From: Comamonadaceae bacterium
Lineage (GTDB): Bacteria; Pseudomonadota; Gammaproteobacteria; Burkholderiales; Burkholderiaceae_C
Direction: 5' to 3'
Assembly: GCA_947454585.1 (NCBI GenBank)
Contig: CANGML010000052.1
Coordinates: forward strand, 1-8,954
Length of the DNA stretch: 8,954 bases
Part shown: positions 1 to 5,577 of the stretch, piece after piece
Layout: every line of letters starts with the position of its first letter
Numbering within the stretch: position 1 is the stretch's first letter
Notes under the pieces: generated by a model
What the model saw: only the letters and a program-made list of their open reading frames with translations
Told to the model about the DNA's origin: nothing
Databases searched by the model: none
Translations under genes and position numbers: made by a program

Positions 1-658
1 GAATAGCGCCGGGCGGCATCAACCGGTCGGGCTGCAACTTTTCGCAACCCAGGCTGACCACCATCACTTCGCCACCAAAGTTGGGGTTCAAGCTGATGTT
101 GCGCAAGGTTCGAATCGGTATCTCGGCACCCTCGGCATCGATCGCCACCCCACAACCGTAGGTGTGCTCCAGCCCCACCACATCATCCACGTTCGGAAAT
201 TGAGGCAACAGCTCGGCTTTGATGCGCTGCACTGCATGCGACACCACGCCCGACACACATTGCACGGTGGTAGTGATGGCCAAGATATTGCGCGTGCCGA
301 CGGAACCGTCCGCGTTGCGGTAGCCCTCGAAGGTGTAGCCCTCAAGGGGTGGCAATGGCTCGGGCTTGACGGTGGCCATGGGCAAGTTGTCGAGCCCGCG
401 TGCCGTGGGCATTTGCAACAAACGCTCATGCACCCAACTGCCCGCAGGGATGTCTTTCAGGGCGAAGCCAATCGGGATGCCATAGCGCAAGACCGCACTG
501 TTGGCGGGCAAATCAACCAGCGCGACTTTGTGCCCTTGCGGCACCGCATCGCGCAGCGTTAATCCATCAGGCAACACCGTGCCCGCAGGAAGACCGCCTG
601 GGTTCGCGACGATGGCCACGTTGTCACGCGCTTGCATGCGGATGGTGTGTGGGGTCAT
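1..658 (-). CDS. garD: Galactarate dehydratase GarD, N-terminal part (cut by window edge)
   Basis: GarD dehydrates meso-galactarate (mucate) to 5-keto-4-deoxy-D-glucarate in the cytoplasm. The 219 visible codons read from an ATG at 658-656 and continue past base 1; the E. coli enzyme, from memory, is about 520 residues, so well over half is missing. The N-terminal SAF-like domain (about residues 10-90) includes DNVAIV and [15 protein letters not shown]. The UxaA/GarD catalytic domain then begins with [20 protein letters not shown] and continues with [30 protein letters not shown] and [11 protein letters not shown]. These blocks closely match remembered E. coli GarD, which separates it from altronate dehydratase UxaA. 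An AGGA ribosome site at 666-669 lies 7 nt from the ATG and supports this start. It is transcribed divergently from the regulator and supplies the galactarate branch, complementing gudD on the other strand. Confidence 0.95.
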   Translation of the reverse strand, partial: MTPHTIRMQARDNVAIVANPGGLPAGTVLPDGLTLRDAVPQGHKVALVDLPANSAVLRYGIPIGFALKDIPAGSWVHERLLQMPTARGLDNLPMATVKPEPLPPLEGYTFEGYRNADGSVGTRNILAITTTVQCVSGVVSHAVQRIKAELLPQFPNVDDVVGLEHTYGCGVAIDAEGAEIPIRTLRNISLNPNFGGEVMVVSLGCEKLQPDRLMPPGAI

Positions 659-690
659 CTCTGTTTCCTATCATTTGGCTTGTGACAGCC

Positions 691-718
691 TTTACAAACC
701 CAATGATAGCGGTACCAT
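691..718 (+). promoter_or_regulatory. Candidate promoter of the LacI-type regulator gene
   Basis: TTTACA (691-696, 5/6 to the -35 consensus), a 16-bp spacer and TACCAT (713-718, 4/6 to the -10 consensus) would start transcription near 725, leaving a leader of about 17 nt. The -10 box lies in the same operator half as the start-proximal arm, which suggests autoregulation. It interleaves with the garD promoter on the opposite strand. Confidence 0.35.
703..718. promoter_or_regulatory. Imperfect LacI-family operator between garD and the regulator
   Basis: The 16-bp site ATGATAGCGGTACCAT has dyad symmetry about the central CG at 710/711, with 6 of 8 arm pairs complementary. Its inner 14 bases (704-717) match the core of the perfect palindrome at 1834-1859, TGGTAGCGCTACCA, at 12 of 14 positions. 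A shared core with a central CG, once in each control region flanking a LacI-type gene, is what a local LacI-family repressor would recognise. Assignment to this particular regulator is inference. Confidence 0.65.
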
Positions 719-732
719 AGCCGGACACGCAA
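703..732 (-). promoter_or_regulatory. Candidate garD promoter overlapping the operator
   Basis: On the minus strand TTGCGT (732-727, 3/6 to the sigma-70 -35 box), an 18-bp spacer and TATCAT (708-703, 5/6 to the -10 box) precede garD. They would give a start near 696 and a leader of about 38 nt that includes the AGGA site. The -10 box lies inside the LacI-type operator, so repressor binding would block it. The call rests on box matching by eye only. Confidence 0.4.
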
Positions 733-741
733 GCCCTCACG

Positions 742-1800
742 ATGACCGACAAAGACCCACCCAAACGTTCCCGCCGCAGCAGCGGTGCCATCACACTGCG
801 CGATGTTGCCATGCTCGCGGGGGTGGCACCCATCACGGCCTCACGCGCCATCAACACACCCAAACAAGTGTCGCCCGATGTGTTGCGCAAAGTGCAGGAG
901 GCGGTGCAACGCACAGGCTACGTGCCCAACCGCATGGCCGGCGGTCTGGCCTCGTCACGCAGCCGCTTGATTGCGGCGGTGGTGCCCAGCACCGTGGTCT
1001 CGGTTTTCATGGAAACCATCGAGTCGTTGAATGGCACTTTGTTTGATGCAGGCTATCAGCTGATGCTGGGCCAATCGGGCTATTCGAGCGAGCGCGAAGA
1101 GGTGTTGCTCGAGGCCATTATTGGGCGTCGCCCAGACGGCATTTTTATCACGGGCATTTTGCCGCCTGGCAAGGCCCGCACACGCTTGCTGGCCTCCGGT
1201 ATCCCCATCGTTGAGACGTGGGACTTGACGCCCACCCCCATTGACATGCTGATCGGCTTCTCTCATTCGGACATTGGCCGTGAAGTCGCCCAATTTTTAA
1301 TGACCAAAGGGTACAAAAAAATGGCCATCGTGCGCGCCGAAGATGAGCGCGCCGACCGCCGCACCCTGGCCTTTCAAGAAACCTTGGCACAGCACAAGCT
1401 AGCGCCTGCCTTCGTGGTCAATGTAGGTGCCTCGCGCTCCCTCAAAAGTGGCCGTGAAGCCATGGCCCGCATCTTGGCACAAGCCCCTCAGACACAAGCC
1501 ATATTCTGCAGCTCCGACCTGCTGGCTTTAGGCGTGATGACCGAAGCCCGTGCACGAAGCCTGAGCGTGCCAGACGACATCGCCGTGATGGGCTTTGGCG
1601 ATGTCCCCTTTGTCGCCGATATGGTGCCCGCGCTCACCACGGTGCGCATCAATGGCGGTCAAATTGGCACCTTAGCGGCACACTTTTTGATGGACCGTGC
1701 CGAGGGTCGCAACGTGGATTCACGCATCGTCGATGTGGGGTTTTCGATCATCGAGCGCGACAGCACAGCCCTAGCGAAAACCCTGACGCAAAAGGATTGA
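742..1800 (+). CDS. LacI-family transcriptional regulator, GntR-like, of the uronate/aldarate genes
   Basis: This is a 352-residue DNA-binding repressor of the LacI/GalR family. After a basic tail (about 1-16), the helix-turn-helix reads ITLRDVAMLAGVAPITASRA (17-36). A hinge follows, PNRMAGGLAS (62-71), whose Leu69 is in the position of the leucine that wedges into the operator centre. The rest (about 75-345) is a periplasmic-binding-protein-like effector and dimerisation domain with the typical CSSDLLALG segment (about 256-264) and the late PALTTVRINGGQIG segment. Remembered E. coli GntR (gluconate repressor) is the closest family member I can name. Length is normal for the family. No convincing Shine-Dalgarno sequence precedes the ATG at 742, so expression may be low. 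It sits between garD and the udh operon and is flanked by two related operators, so it probably represses both and itself. The inducer is unknown; a uronate, aldarate or lactone is a guess. Confidence 0.9.
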   Translation: MTDKDPPKRSRRSSGAITLRDVAMLAGVAPITASRAINTPKQVSPDVLRKVQEAVQRTGYVPNRMAGGLASSRSRLIAAVVPSTVVSVFMETIESLNGTLFDAGYQLMLGQSGYSSEREEVLLEAIIGRRPDGIFITGILPPGKARTRLLASGIPIVETWDLTPTPIDMLIGFSHSDIGREVAQFLMTKGYKKMAIVRAEDERADRRTLAFQETLAQHKLAPAFVVNVGASRSLKSGREAMARILAQAPQTQAIFCSSDLLALGVMTEARARSLSVPDDIAVMGFGDVPFVADMVPALTTVRINGGQIGTLAAHFLMDRAEGRNVDSRIVDVGFSIIERDSTALAKTLTQKD

Positions 1801-1825
1801 CGACCCGTATGGGCCTAGCTAAGAT
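1797..1825 (+). promoter_or_regulatory. Main operon promoter upstream of udh
   Basis: TTGACG (1797-1802, 5/6 to the -35 box) and TAAGAT (1820-1825, 4/6 to the -10 box) are separated by an ideal 17-bp spacer and predict a start near 1832. The -35 box contains the regulator's TGA stop codon (1798-1800). The perfect operator starts just downstream of the predicted start, the usual place for a blocking repressor. Confidence 0.6.
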
Positions 1826-1833
1826 TCTTTTAG

Positions 1834-1859
1834 TGAATTTGGTAGCGCTACCAAATTCA
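1834..1859. promoter_or_regulatory. Perfect 26-bp palindromic LacI-family operator
   Basis: Every base from 1834 to 1859 is mirrored about the central CG (1846/1847). The core is TGGTAGCGCTACCA (1840-1853), flanked by TGAATT on the left and AATTCA on the right. Symmetry breaks at 1833/1860. A central CG with GGTAGC/GCTACC arms fits the LacI family. The site lies immediately after the predicted transcription start of the udh operon and shares its core with the weaker site at 703-718. Confidence 0.85.
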
Positions 1860-1903
1860 GCCATCAAGCCGCGAATAACTGCCACGAACGACCGATCACC
1901 TCT

Positions 1904-2716
1904 ATGACCGCCACCTCCACACACATGTACCCACGCCTGCTGTTGACAGGTGCCGCGGGAGGCTTGGGTCGTGCCCTTCGCCCTCGCCTGACGAAGCGCT
2001 GCGATGTGCTGCGCGTCAGCGATTTGGGCAACTTAGGCGACGCTGGCCCTGGCGAAGAAGTCATGCCCGCCCCCCTGCAAGACCGTCCTGCAGTTTTCAA
2101 ACTGCTGGAAGGCGTGGACGCCGTGATTCACCTGGGCGGCATCTCCACCGAGCAACCCTTTGACGACATCGTGCAAGCCAACATCATCGGCGCTTACAAC
2201 TTGTATGAAGGTGCGCGCCTCCACGGCACGCGCCGCATTGTGTTTGCCAGCTCCAACCACGTCACTGGCTTTTACCGCCAAGACGAGGTGATCGATGCCA
2301 CCATGCCCGTGCGCCCCGATGGCTATTACGGCATCAGCAAGGCCTTTGGCGAAAACCTCGCACGCTTTTACTTTGACCGCTATGGCATCGAAACTGTTTG
2401 CCTGCGCATTGGCTCGTCCTTCCCAGCGCCCAAAGACCGCCGCATGCTCGCCACGTGGATGAGCTATGACGATTTAGAGCGCTTGGTGGTTGCCAGCCTG
2501 AGCTCACCTGTGGTGGGCTACAGCGTGATTTATGGCATGTCCGACAACCCCCATGTCTGGTGGGACAACACACCCGCCAAACACATTGGCTACCGGCCGC
2601 AAGACAGCTCAGAGCCCTTCCGCGCTGCGGCTGAAGCCAAGCAACCTACCCTCGATTTGAAGGACCCCGCGGTGATTTACCAAGGCGGTGGTTTTGTCAA
2701 AGCTGGTCCTTTTTAA
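1904..2716 (+). CDS. udh: Uronate dehydrogenase (NAD+)
   Basis: Udh oxidises D-galacturonate or D-glucuronate at C1 to the corresponding aldarolactone, reducing NAD+, as the first step of the oxidative uronate pathway. The 270-residue protein is an extended short-chain dehydrogenase. The Rossmann nucleotide loop is TGAAGGLGR (15-23, GxxGxxG). The Ser segment is FASSNH (114-119), and the catalytic pair is Tyr142 and Lys146 in YYGISKAFGENLARFYFD. VIHLGGIS and NIIGAYNLYEGARLHG also match remembered Agrobacterium Udh closely. Its C-terminal region carries WWDN and QGGGFV, again as in Udh. The family begins at about MxRLLLTGAAG, so the ATG at 1925 (MYPRLLLTG, giving 263 residues) may be the true start. 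Neither ATG has a clear ribosome site. It is the first gene of the operon, with a leader of about 72 nt after the predicted start. Confidence 0.93.
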   Translation: MTATSTHMYPRLLLTGAAGGLGRALRPRLTKRCDVLRVSDLGNLGDAGPGEEVMPAPLQDRPAVFKLLEGVDAVIHLGGISTEQPFDDIVQANIIGAYNLYEGARLHGTRRIVFASSNHVTGFYRQDEVIDATMPVRPDGYYGISKAFGENLARFYFDRYGIETVCLRIGSSFPAPKDRRMLATWMSYDDLERLVVASLSSPVVGYSVIYGMSDNPHVWWDNTPAKHIGYRPQDSSEPFRAAAEAKQPTLDLKDPAVIYQGGGFVKAGPF

Positions 2717-2742
2717 ATTTCTAACCACCCCTGGAGTAACTC

Positions 2743-3723
2743 ATGAACCCACGTTCCCATCTGCTCAAGACCTTGGTCGCCTCAGCGGCTGCCTCGCTGT
2801 TCGCGTTGACGGCCAGCGCCACCGAGTTCCGCTCGTCCGACATCCACCCCGACGACTACCCCACGGTCCAAGCCGTGCGCCACATGGGTGAAGAGCTCAG
2901 CAAAGCCACCGGCGGCAAGCACAGCATCAAGGTGTTCTCCAAATCGGCCCTGGGCAACGAGAAAGACACGATTGAGCAAACCAAACTCGGCGCCATCGCC
3001 ATGACCCGTGTGAACGTGGCCCCGATGAACAACATTTGTGCCGCCACCATGGTGCCCACCATGCCCTTCTTGTTCCGCTCTACCGAACACATGCGCAAAG
3101 TGTTGGACGGTCCCATCGGTGAAGAAATCTTGAAGGACTGCGAAGCCCAAGGCTTTGTAGGCTTGGCCTTCTACGACTCGGGCGCCCGCTCGATCTACAC
3201 CGTCAAGAAGCCCATCAAAACCTTGGCCGACGCCAAAGGCTTGAAGGTGCGCGTGCAGCAAAGCGATTTGTGGGTGTCCTTGCTCGAAGCGATGGGCGCC
3301 AACGCCACCCCCATGCCTTATGGCGAGGTGTACACCGCGCTCAAGACGGGCTTGGTTGACGCCGCTGAAAACAACTACCCCTCTTACGAGAGCTCACGCC
3401 ACTTTGAAGTCGCCAAGTACTACAACAAGACCGAGCACTCGATGGCGCCCGAAATTTTGCTGTTCTCTAAGAAAGTTTGGGACACCCTCTCAGCGGATGA
3501 ACAAAAACAAATTCGCGCAGCGGCCAAAGAGTCGGTGACTTACATGCGTAAGTTGTGGGATGAGCGTGAAACCAAATCGCTCGCCATCGTCAAAGCTGGT
3601 GGCGCAGAAATTGTGGACGTGGACAAAGCCGCCTTCCAAGCAGCGATGAAGCCCGTGTACGACAAATTCTTGAAAGACCCCAAGCTGCAAGACATGGTCA
3701 AACGCATCAACGCGGTGCGATAA
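2743..3723 (+). CDS. dctP: TRAP transporter solute-binding protein DctP
   Basis: This periplasmic receptor of a tripartite ATP-independent transporter captures a carboxylated substrate and hands it to DctQM. The 326-residue product starts with a Sec signal peptide: basic MNPRSHLLK, a hydrophobic core, and ASA|TEF cleavage after about residue 26. The mature protein shows the DctP fold motifs: [18 protein letters not shown] (35-52), the [15 protein letters not shown] stretch (71-85), [15 protein letters not shown] (144-158) and [10 protein letters not shown] (166-175). Arg170 is in the place of the conserved arginine that binds the substrate carboxylate in this family. It also has [21 protein letters not shown] (191-211). 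It has the clearest ribosome site in the operon (GGAG, 2733-2736, 6 nt before the ATG), consistent with a receptor made in excess. Its position directly after udh makes a uronate the likely ligand. An aldarate is the alternative, and sequence alone does not settle it. Confidence 0.93.
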   Translation: MNPRSHLLKTLVASAAASLFALTASATEFRSSDIHPDDYPTVQAVRHMGEELSKATGGKHSIKVFSKSALGNEKDTIEQTKLGAIAMTRVNVAPMNNICAATMVPTMPFLFRSTEHMRKVLDGPIGEEILKDCEAQGFVGLAFYDSGARSIYTVKKPIKTLADAKGLKVRVQQSDLWVSLLEAMGANATPMPYGEVYTALKTGLVDAAENNYPSYESSRHFEVAKYYNKTEHSMAPEILLFSKKVWDTLSADEQKQIRAAAKESVTYMRKLWDERETKSLAIVKAGGAEIVDVDKAAFQAAMKPVYDKFLKDPKLQDMVKRINAVR

Positions 3724-3733
3724 CAAACACACC

Positions 3734-4222
3734 ATGTACACACGCTTTTGCGCCGCCCTTGCGCGGCTTTGTTTGAAGGCGGGCGTCGGCGGCCTGATGC
3801 TGCTGATTGCCGCTGTGCTCTACCAAGTCATCGGTCGCTACGTGCTCAACGACACGCCCACATGGGCGGAAAGTGGCGCCGTGTTGCTGGTGCTCTATGT
3901 GACCATGCTGGGCATGGCCGTCGGCGTGCGGGACGCGGGCCACATTGGCTTGGAGTCTTTGCTGGTGCTGGTGCCTGAGTCCGTGCGCTTGAAAATGGAG
4001 CTGCTCATCCACGTCCTCGTGTTGGGCTTTGGTGTGGTGATGGCCTATAACTGCGCGGTGTTGGCGCAAAGCGTGTGGGATTACAAAATCCCAACCTTGG
4101 GGTTATCCGAGGCATTCAAGTACGCCCCGCCCGCTTTTGCAGGCGTCTTGATTGCCCTCTTTTCAATTGAACACATCATCGCTTTGCTTCGCGGTGAAGA
4201 GGTGGAGCCGTCATGGCACTGA
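3734..4222 (+). CDS. dctQ: TRAP transporter small membrane subunit DctQ
   Basis: DctQ is the small four-helix inner-membrane subunit that pairs with DctM in Na+-driven TRAP uptake. The 162-residue protein has hydrophobic segments at about 16-36, 48-66, 88-108 and 130-150. The family signature lies after helix 1: QVIGRYVLNDTPTWAESGA (31-49), with the WAE motif, then GHIGLESL (69-76). It begins only 10 nt after the dctP stop without a visible Shine-Dalgarno, so translation probably depends on ribosomes finishing dctP. Its stop (TGA, 4220-4222) lies inside the first copy of a 10-bp repeat that recurs at the dctM start. Confidence 0.92.
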   Translation: MYTRFCAALARLCLKAGVGGLMLLIAAVLYQVIGRYVLNDTPTWAESGAVLLVLYVTMLGMAVGVRDAGHIGLESLLVLVPESVRLKMELLIHVLVLGFGVVMAYNCAVLAQSVWDYKIPTLGLSEAFKYAPPAFAGVLIALFSIEHIIALLRGEEVEPSWH

Positions 4223-4299
4223 TCGCGCGCAGGGCCATGATGCGCCCCTGGGGGCCGACGCACACCGTGCGTCTAGGGGGGGTACTGATATGGCACTGA
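4213..4299 (+). CDS. Possible 28-codon bridging mini-ORF between dctQ and dctM
   Basis: An ATG at 4213 opens a 28-residue frame (begins MALIARRAMM, ends GGVLIWH) that stops at TGA 4297-4299. It is preceded by GGAG at 4204-4207, 5 nt away, a better ribosome site than many in this operon. It overlaps dctQ by 10 nt at its start and dctM by 10 nt at its end, through identical sequence. No function is recognisable. It could be a translational relay between the two membrane subunits, a remnant of the old dctM start followed by an insertion, or chance. Coding is unproven. Confidence 0.25.
   Translation: MALIARRAMMRPWGPTHTVRLGGVLIWH
4257..4273 (+). other. Small hairpin in the dctQ-dctM gap
   Basis: GACGCAC (4257-4263) and GTGCGTC (4267-4273) form a perfect 7-bp stem with a 3-nt loop (ACC). 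It ends one base before the AGGGGGGG ribosome site of dctM, within the 28-codon mini-ORF. No T-run follows, so it is not an intrinsic terminator. It could affect dctM translation or mRNA stability; that is inference. Confidence 0.45.
4275..4282 (+). promoter_or_regulatory. Ribosome binding site that fixes the dctM start
   Basis: AGGGGGGG at 4275-4282 sits 7 nt before the ATG at 4290. It supports this start over the in-frame ATG at 4152, which lies inside dctQ. Confidence 0.6.
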
Positions 4300-5573
4300 C
4301 GATTCTTTGCGTGAGCTTCACCTTGTTGCTGCTGCTGGGCGTGCCCGTGGCGTTCTCGATTGGCTTGTCCTCGTTGGCCACCTTGCTGTTTGAAGGCTTG
4401 CCTTTGGCGGTGGGCTTTCAACAAATGATTTCGGGCATGAACCCGTTTTCTTTTCTGGCCATTCCCTTCTTTATCTTTGCCGGTGAAATCATGATGTACG
4501 GCGGCATCGCCGACAAAATTGTGGATTTCGCCAAGTCACTCGCGGGCCACGTGCGTGGCGGCTTGGGCATGAGCAATGTGCTGGCCTGTACTTTGTTTGG
4601 TGGCGTGTCGGGCTCACCCGTGGCCGACGTGTCAGCCATGGGCGCAGTGCTGATTCCGCAAATGAAGAAAGAAGGCTATGACGCTGACTACGCCGTCAAC
4701 GTGACCACCCACGCCTCGCTGGTGGGGGCCTTGATGCCGACCAGCCACAACCTGATCATCTTTACCTTGGCTGCTAGCGGTAAGGTGAGCATTGCGGCTT
4801 TGATTTTGGCGGGCATCGTGCCTGCCATTGTGCTGACGATGTGTAACTTGATCGCCGCCTACGCCGTGGCTGTCAAGCGCGGCTACCCTGCGGGCACCTT
4901 CCCCGGCTGGTCTGTGGTGGGGTATTCGTTTGCGCAATCGCTGCCCGGCTTATTTGTGGTGGTCATCATCATCGCGGGCATCTTGTCAGGGGCGTTCACC
5001 GCCACCGAATCTGCGTCAGTGGCGGTGGTTTGGGCGCTGTTCTTAGCGACCATCGTCTACAAAAAACTGACCCGCGAACAGCTGCTCAAAGCGGCTGCCA
5101 AAGCGGTTAAAAGCACGGGTGCCGTGCTGCTGTTGATTGGCATCAGTTCGATGTTTGGCTACTTGATTGGTCTGTATGGCGTGGCTGAACTCACAGGAAA
5201 AATGCTCTCTAGCGTGAGCTCGACGCCCTGGGTTATTTTCTTGTGCGTGAACATCATCTTGTTTGTGCTCGGTACTTTCTTAGACATGGCCGCCACAATT
5301 TTGATTTGCACGCCCATCTTCTTGCCCATCTGCCAGCAAATGGGCATGAGCACCGAGCAGTTCGGCATCGTCATGCTCATCAACTGCGCCTTGGGCCTGA
5401 ACACCCCGCCGGTAGGCACCACACAATTTGTGGGTTGCACCATTGGCGAGGTGTCCGTGGGGACCGTGATGAAAACCATTTGGCCGTTCTACGGCGGCTT
5501 GATTGCCGCCTTGATGTTGGTCACCTATGTGCCCGCGTTCTCGATGTGGCTGCCTGATTTAATTTTGAAGTAA
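4290..5573 (+). CDS. dctM: TRAP transporter large membrane subunit DctM
   Basis: DctM is the large inner-membrane subunit that carries the substrate across, using the Na+ gradient together with DctP and DctQ. From the ATG at 4290 it is 427 residues, the usual family length, with many hydrophobic segments along the whole chain. Family motifs in order are NPFSFLAIPFFIFAGEIMM (51-69), GGLGMSNVLACTLFGGVSGSPVADVSAMG (90-118, in parts), GAFTATESASVAV (234-246), LGTFLDMAATILICTPIFLP (327-346) and LGLNTPPVGTT (368-378). An in-frame ATG at 4152 would add 46 residues, but these read dctQ codons in another frame and resemble no DctM N-terminus. The MALTIL start plus the G-rich ribosome site is preferred. 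The spacing from dctQ (67 nt) is loose compared with the neighbouring junctions of 10 and 4 nt. Confidence 0.94.
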   Translation: MALTILCVSFTLLLLLGVPVAFSIGLSSLATLLFEGLPLAVGFQQMISGMNPFSFLAIPFFIFAGEIMMYGGIADKIVDFAKSLAGHVRGGLGMSNVLACTLFGGVSGSPVADVSAMGAVLIPQMKKEGYDADYAVNVTTHASLVGALMPTSHNLIIFTLAASGKVSIAALILAGIVPAIVLTMCNLIAAYAVAVKRGYPAGTFPGWSVVGYSFAQSLPGLFVVVIIIAGILSGAFTATESASVAVVWALFLATIVYKKLTREQLLKAAAKAVKSTGAVLLLIGISSMFGYLIGLYGVAELTGKMLSSVSSTPWVIFLCVNIILFVLGTFLDMAATILICTPIFLPICQQMGMSTEQFGIVMLINCALGLNTPPVGTTQFVGCTIGEVSVGTVMKTIWPFYGGLIAALMLVTYVPAFSMWLPDLILK

Positions 5574-5577
5574 CACC

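Larger units (their letters stand above)
4213..4299 (+). repeat. Two copies of ATGGCACTGA (4213-4222 and 4290-4299) at the dctQ end and dctM start
   Basis: The identical 10-mer ATGGCACTGA closes dctQ (its last codons are TCA TGG CAC TGA) and opens dctM (ATG GCA CTG ACG). The copies start 77 bp apart with a 67-bp spacer between them. In the common compact arrangement of TRAP operons, one such 10-mer could serve as both dctQ stop and dctM start. The pair may therefore mark a duplication or insertion at a once-overlapping junction. The spacer ends show no terminal inverted repeats. Confidence 0.7.

Noticed and set aside
501..1046. 181-codon plus-strand open frame across the garD/regulator gap
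   Set aside because: It is antisense to garD and out of frame with the regulator, and it crosses the control region. The product looks random.
2782..3261. 159-codon minus-strand open frame
   Set aside because: It is antisense to dctP, rich in His, Gly and Val as expected from the complement of GC-biased codons, and has no domain.
4152..4289. Upstream in-frame extension of dctM to an ATG at 4152
   Set aside because: The added 46 residues are dctQ and spacer sequence in another frame and resemble no DctM N-terminus. The ATG at 4290 has a G-rich ribosome site.
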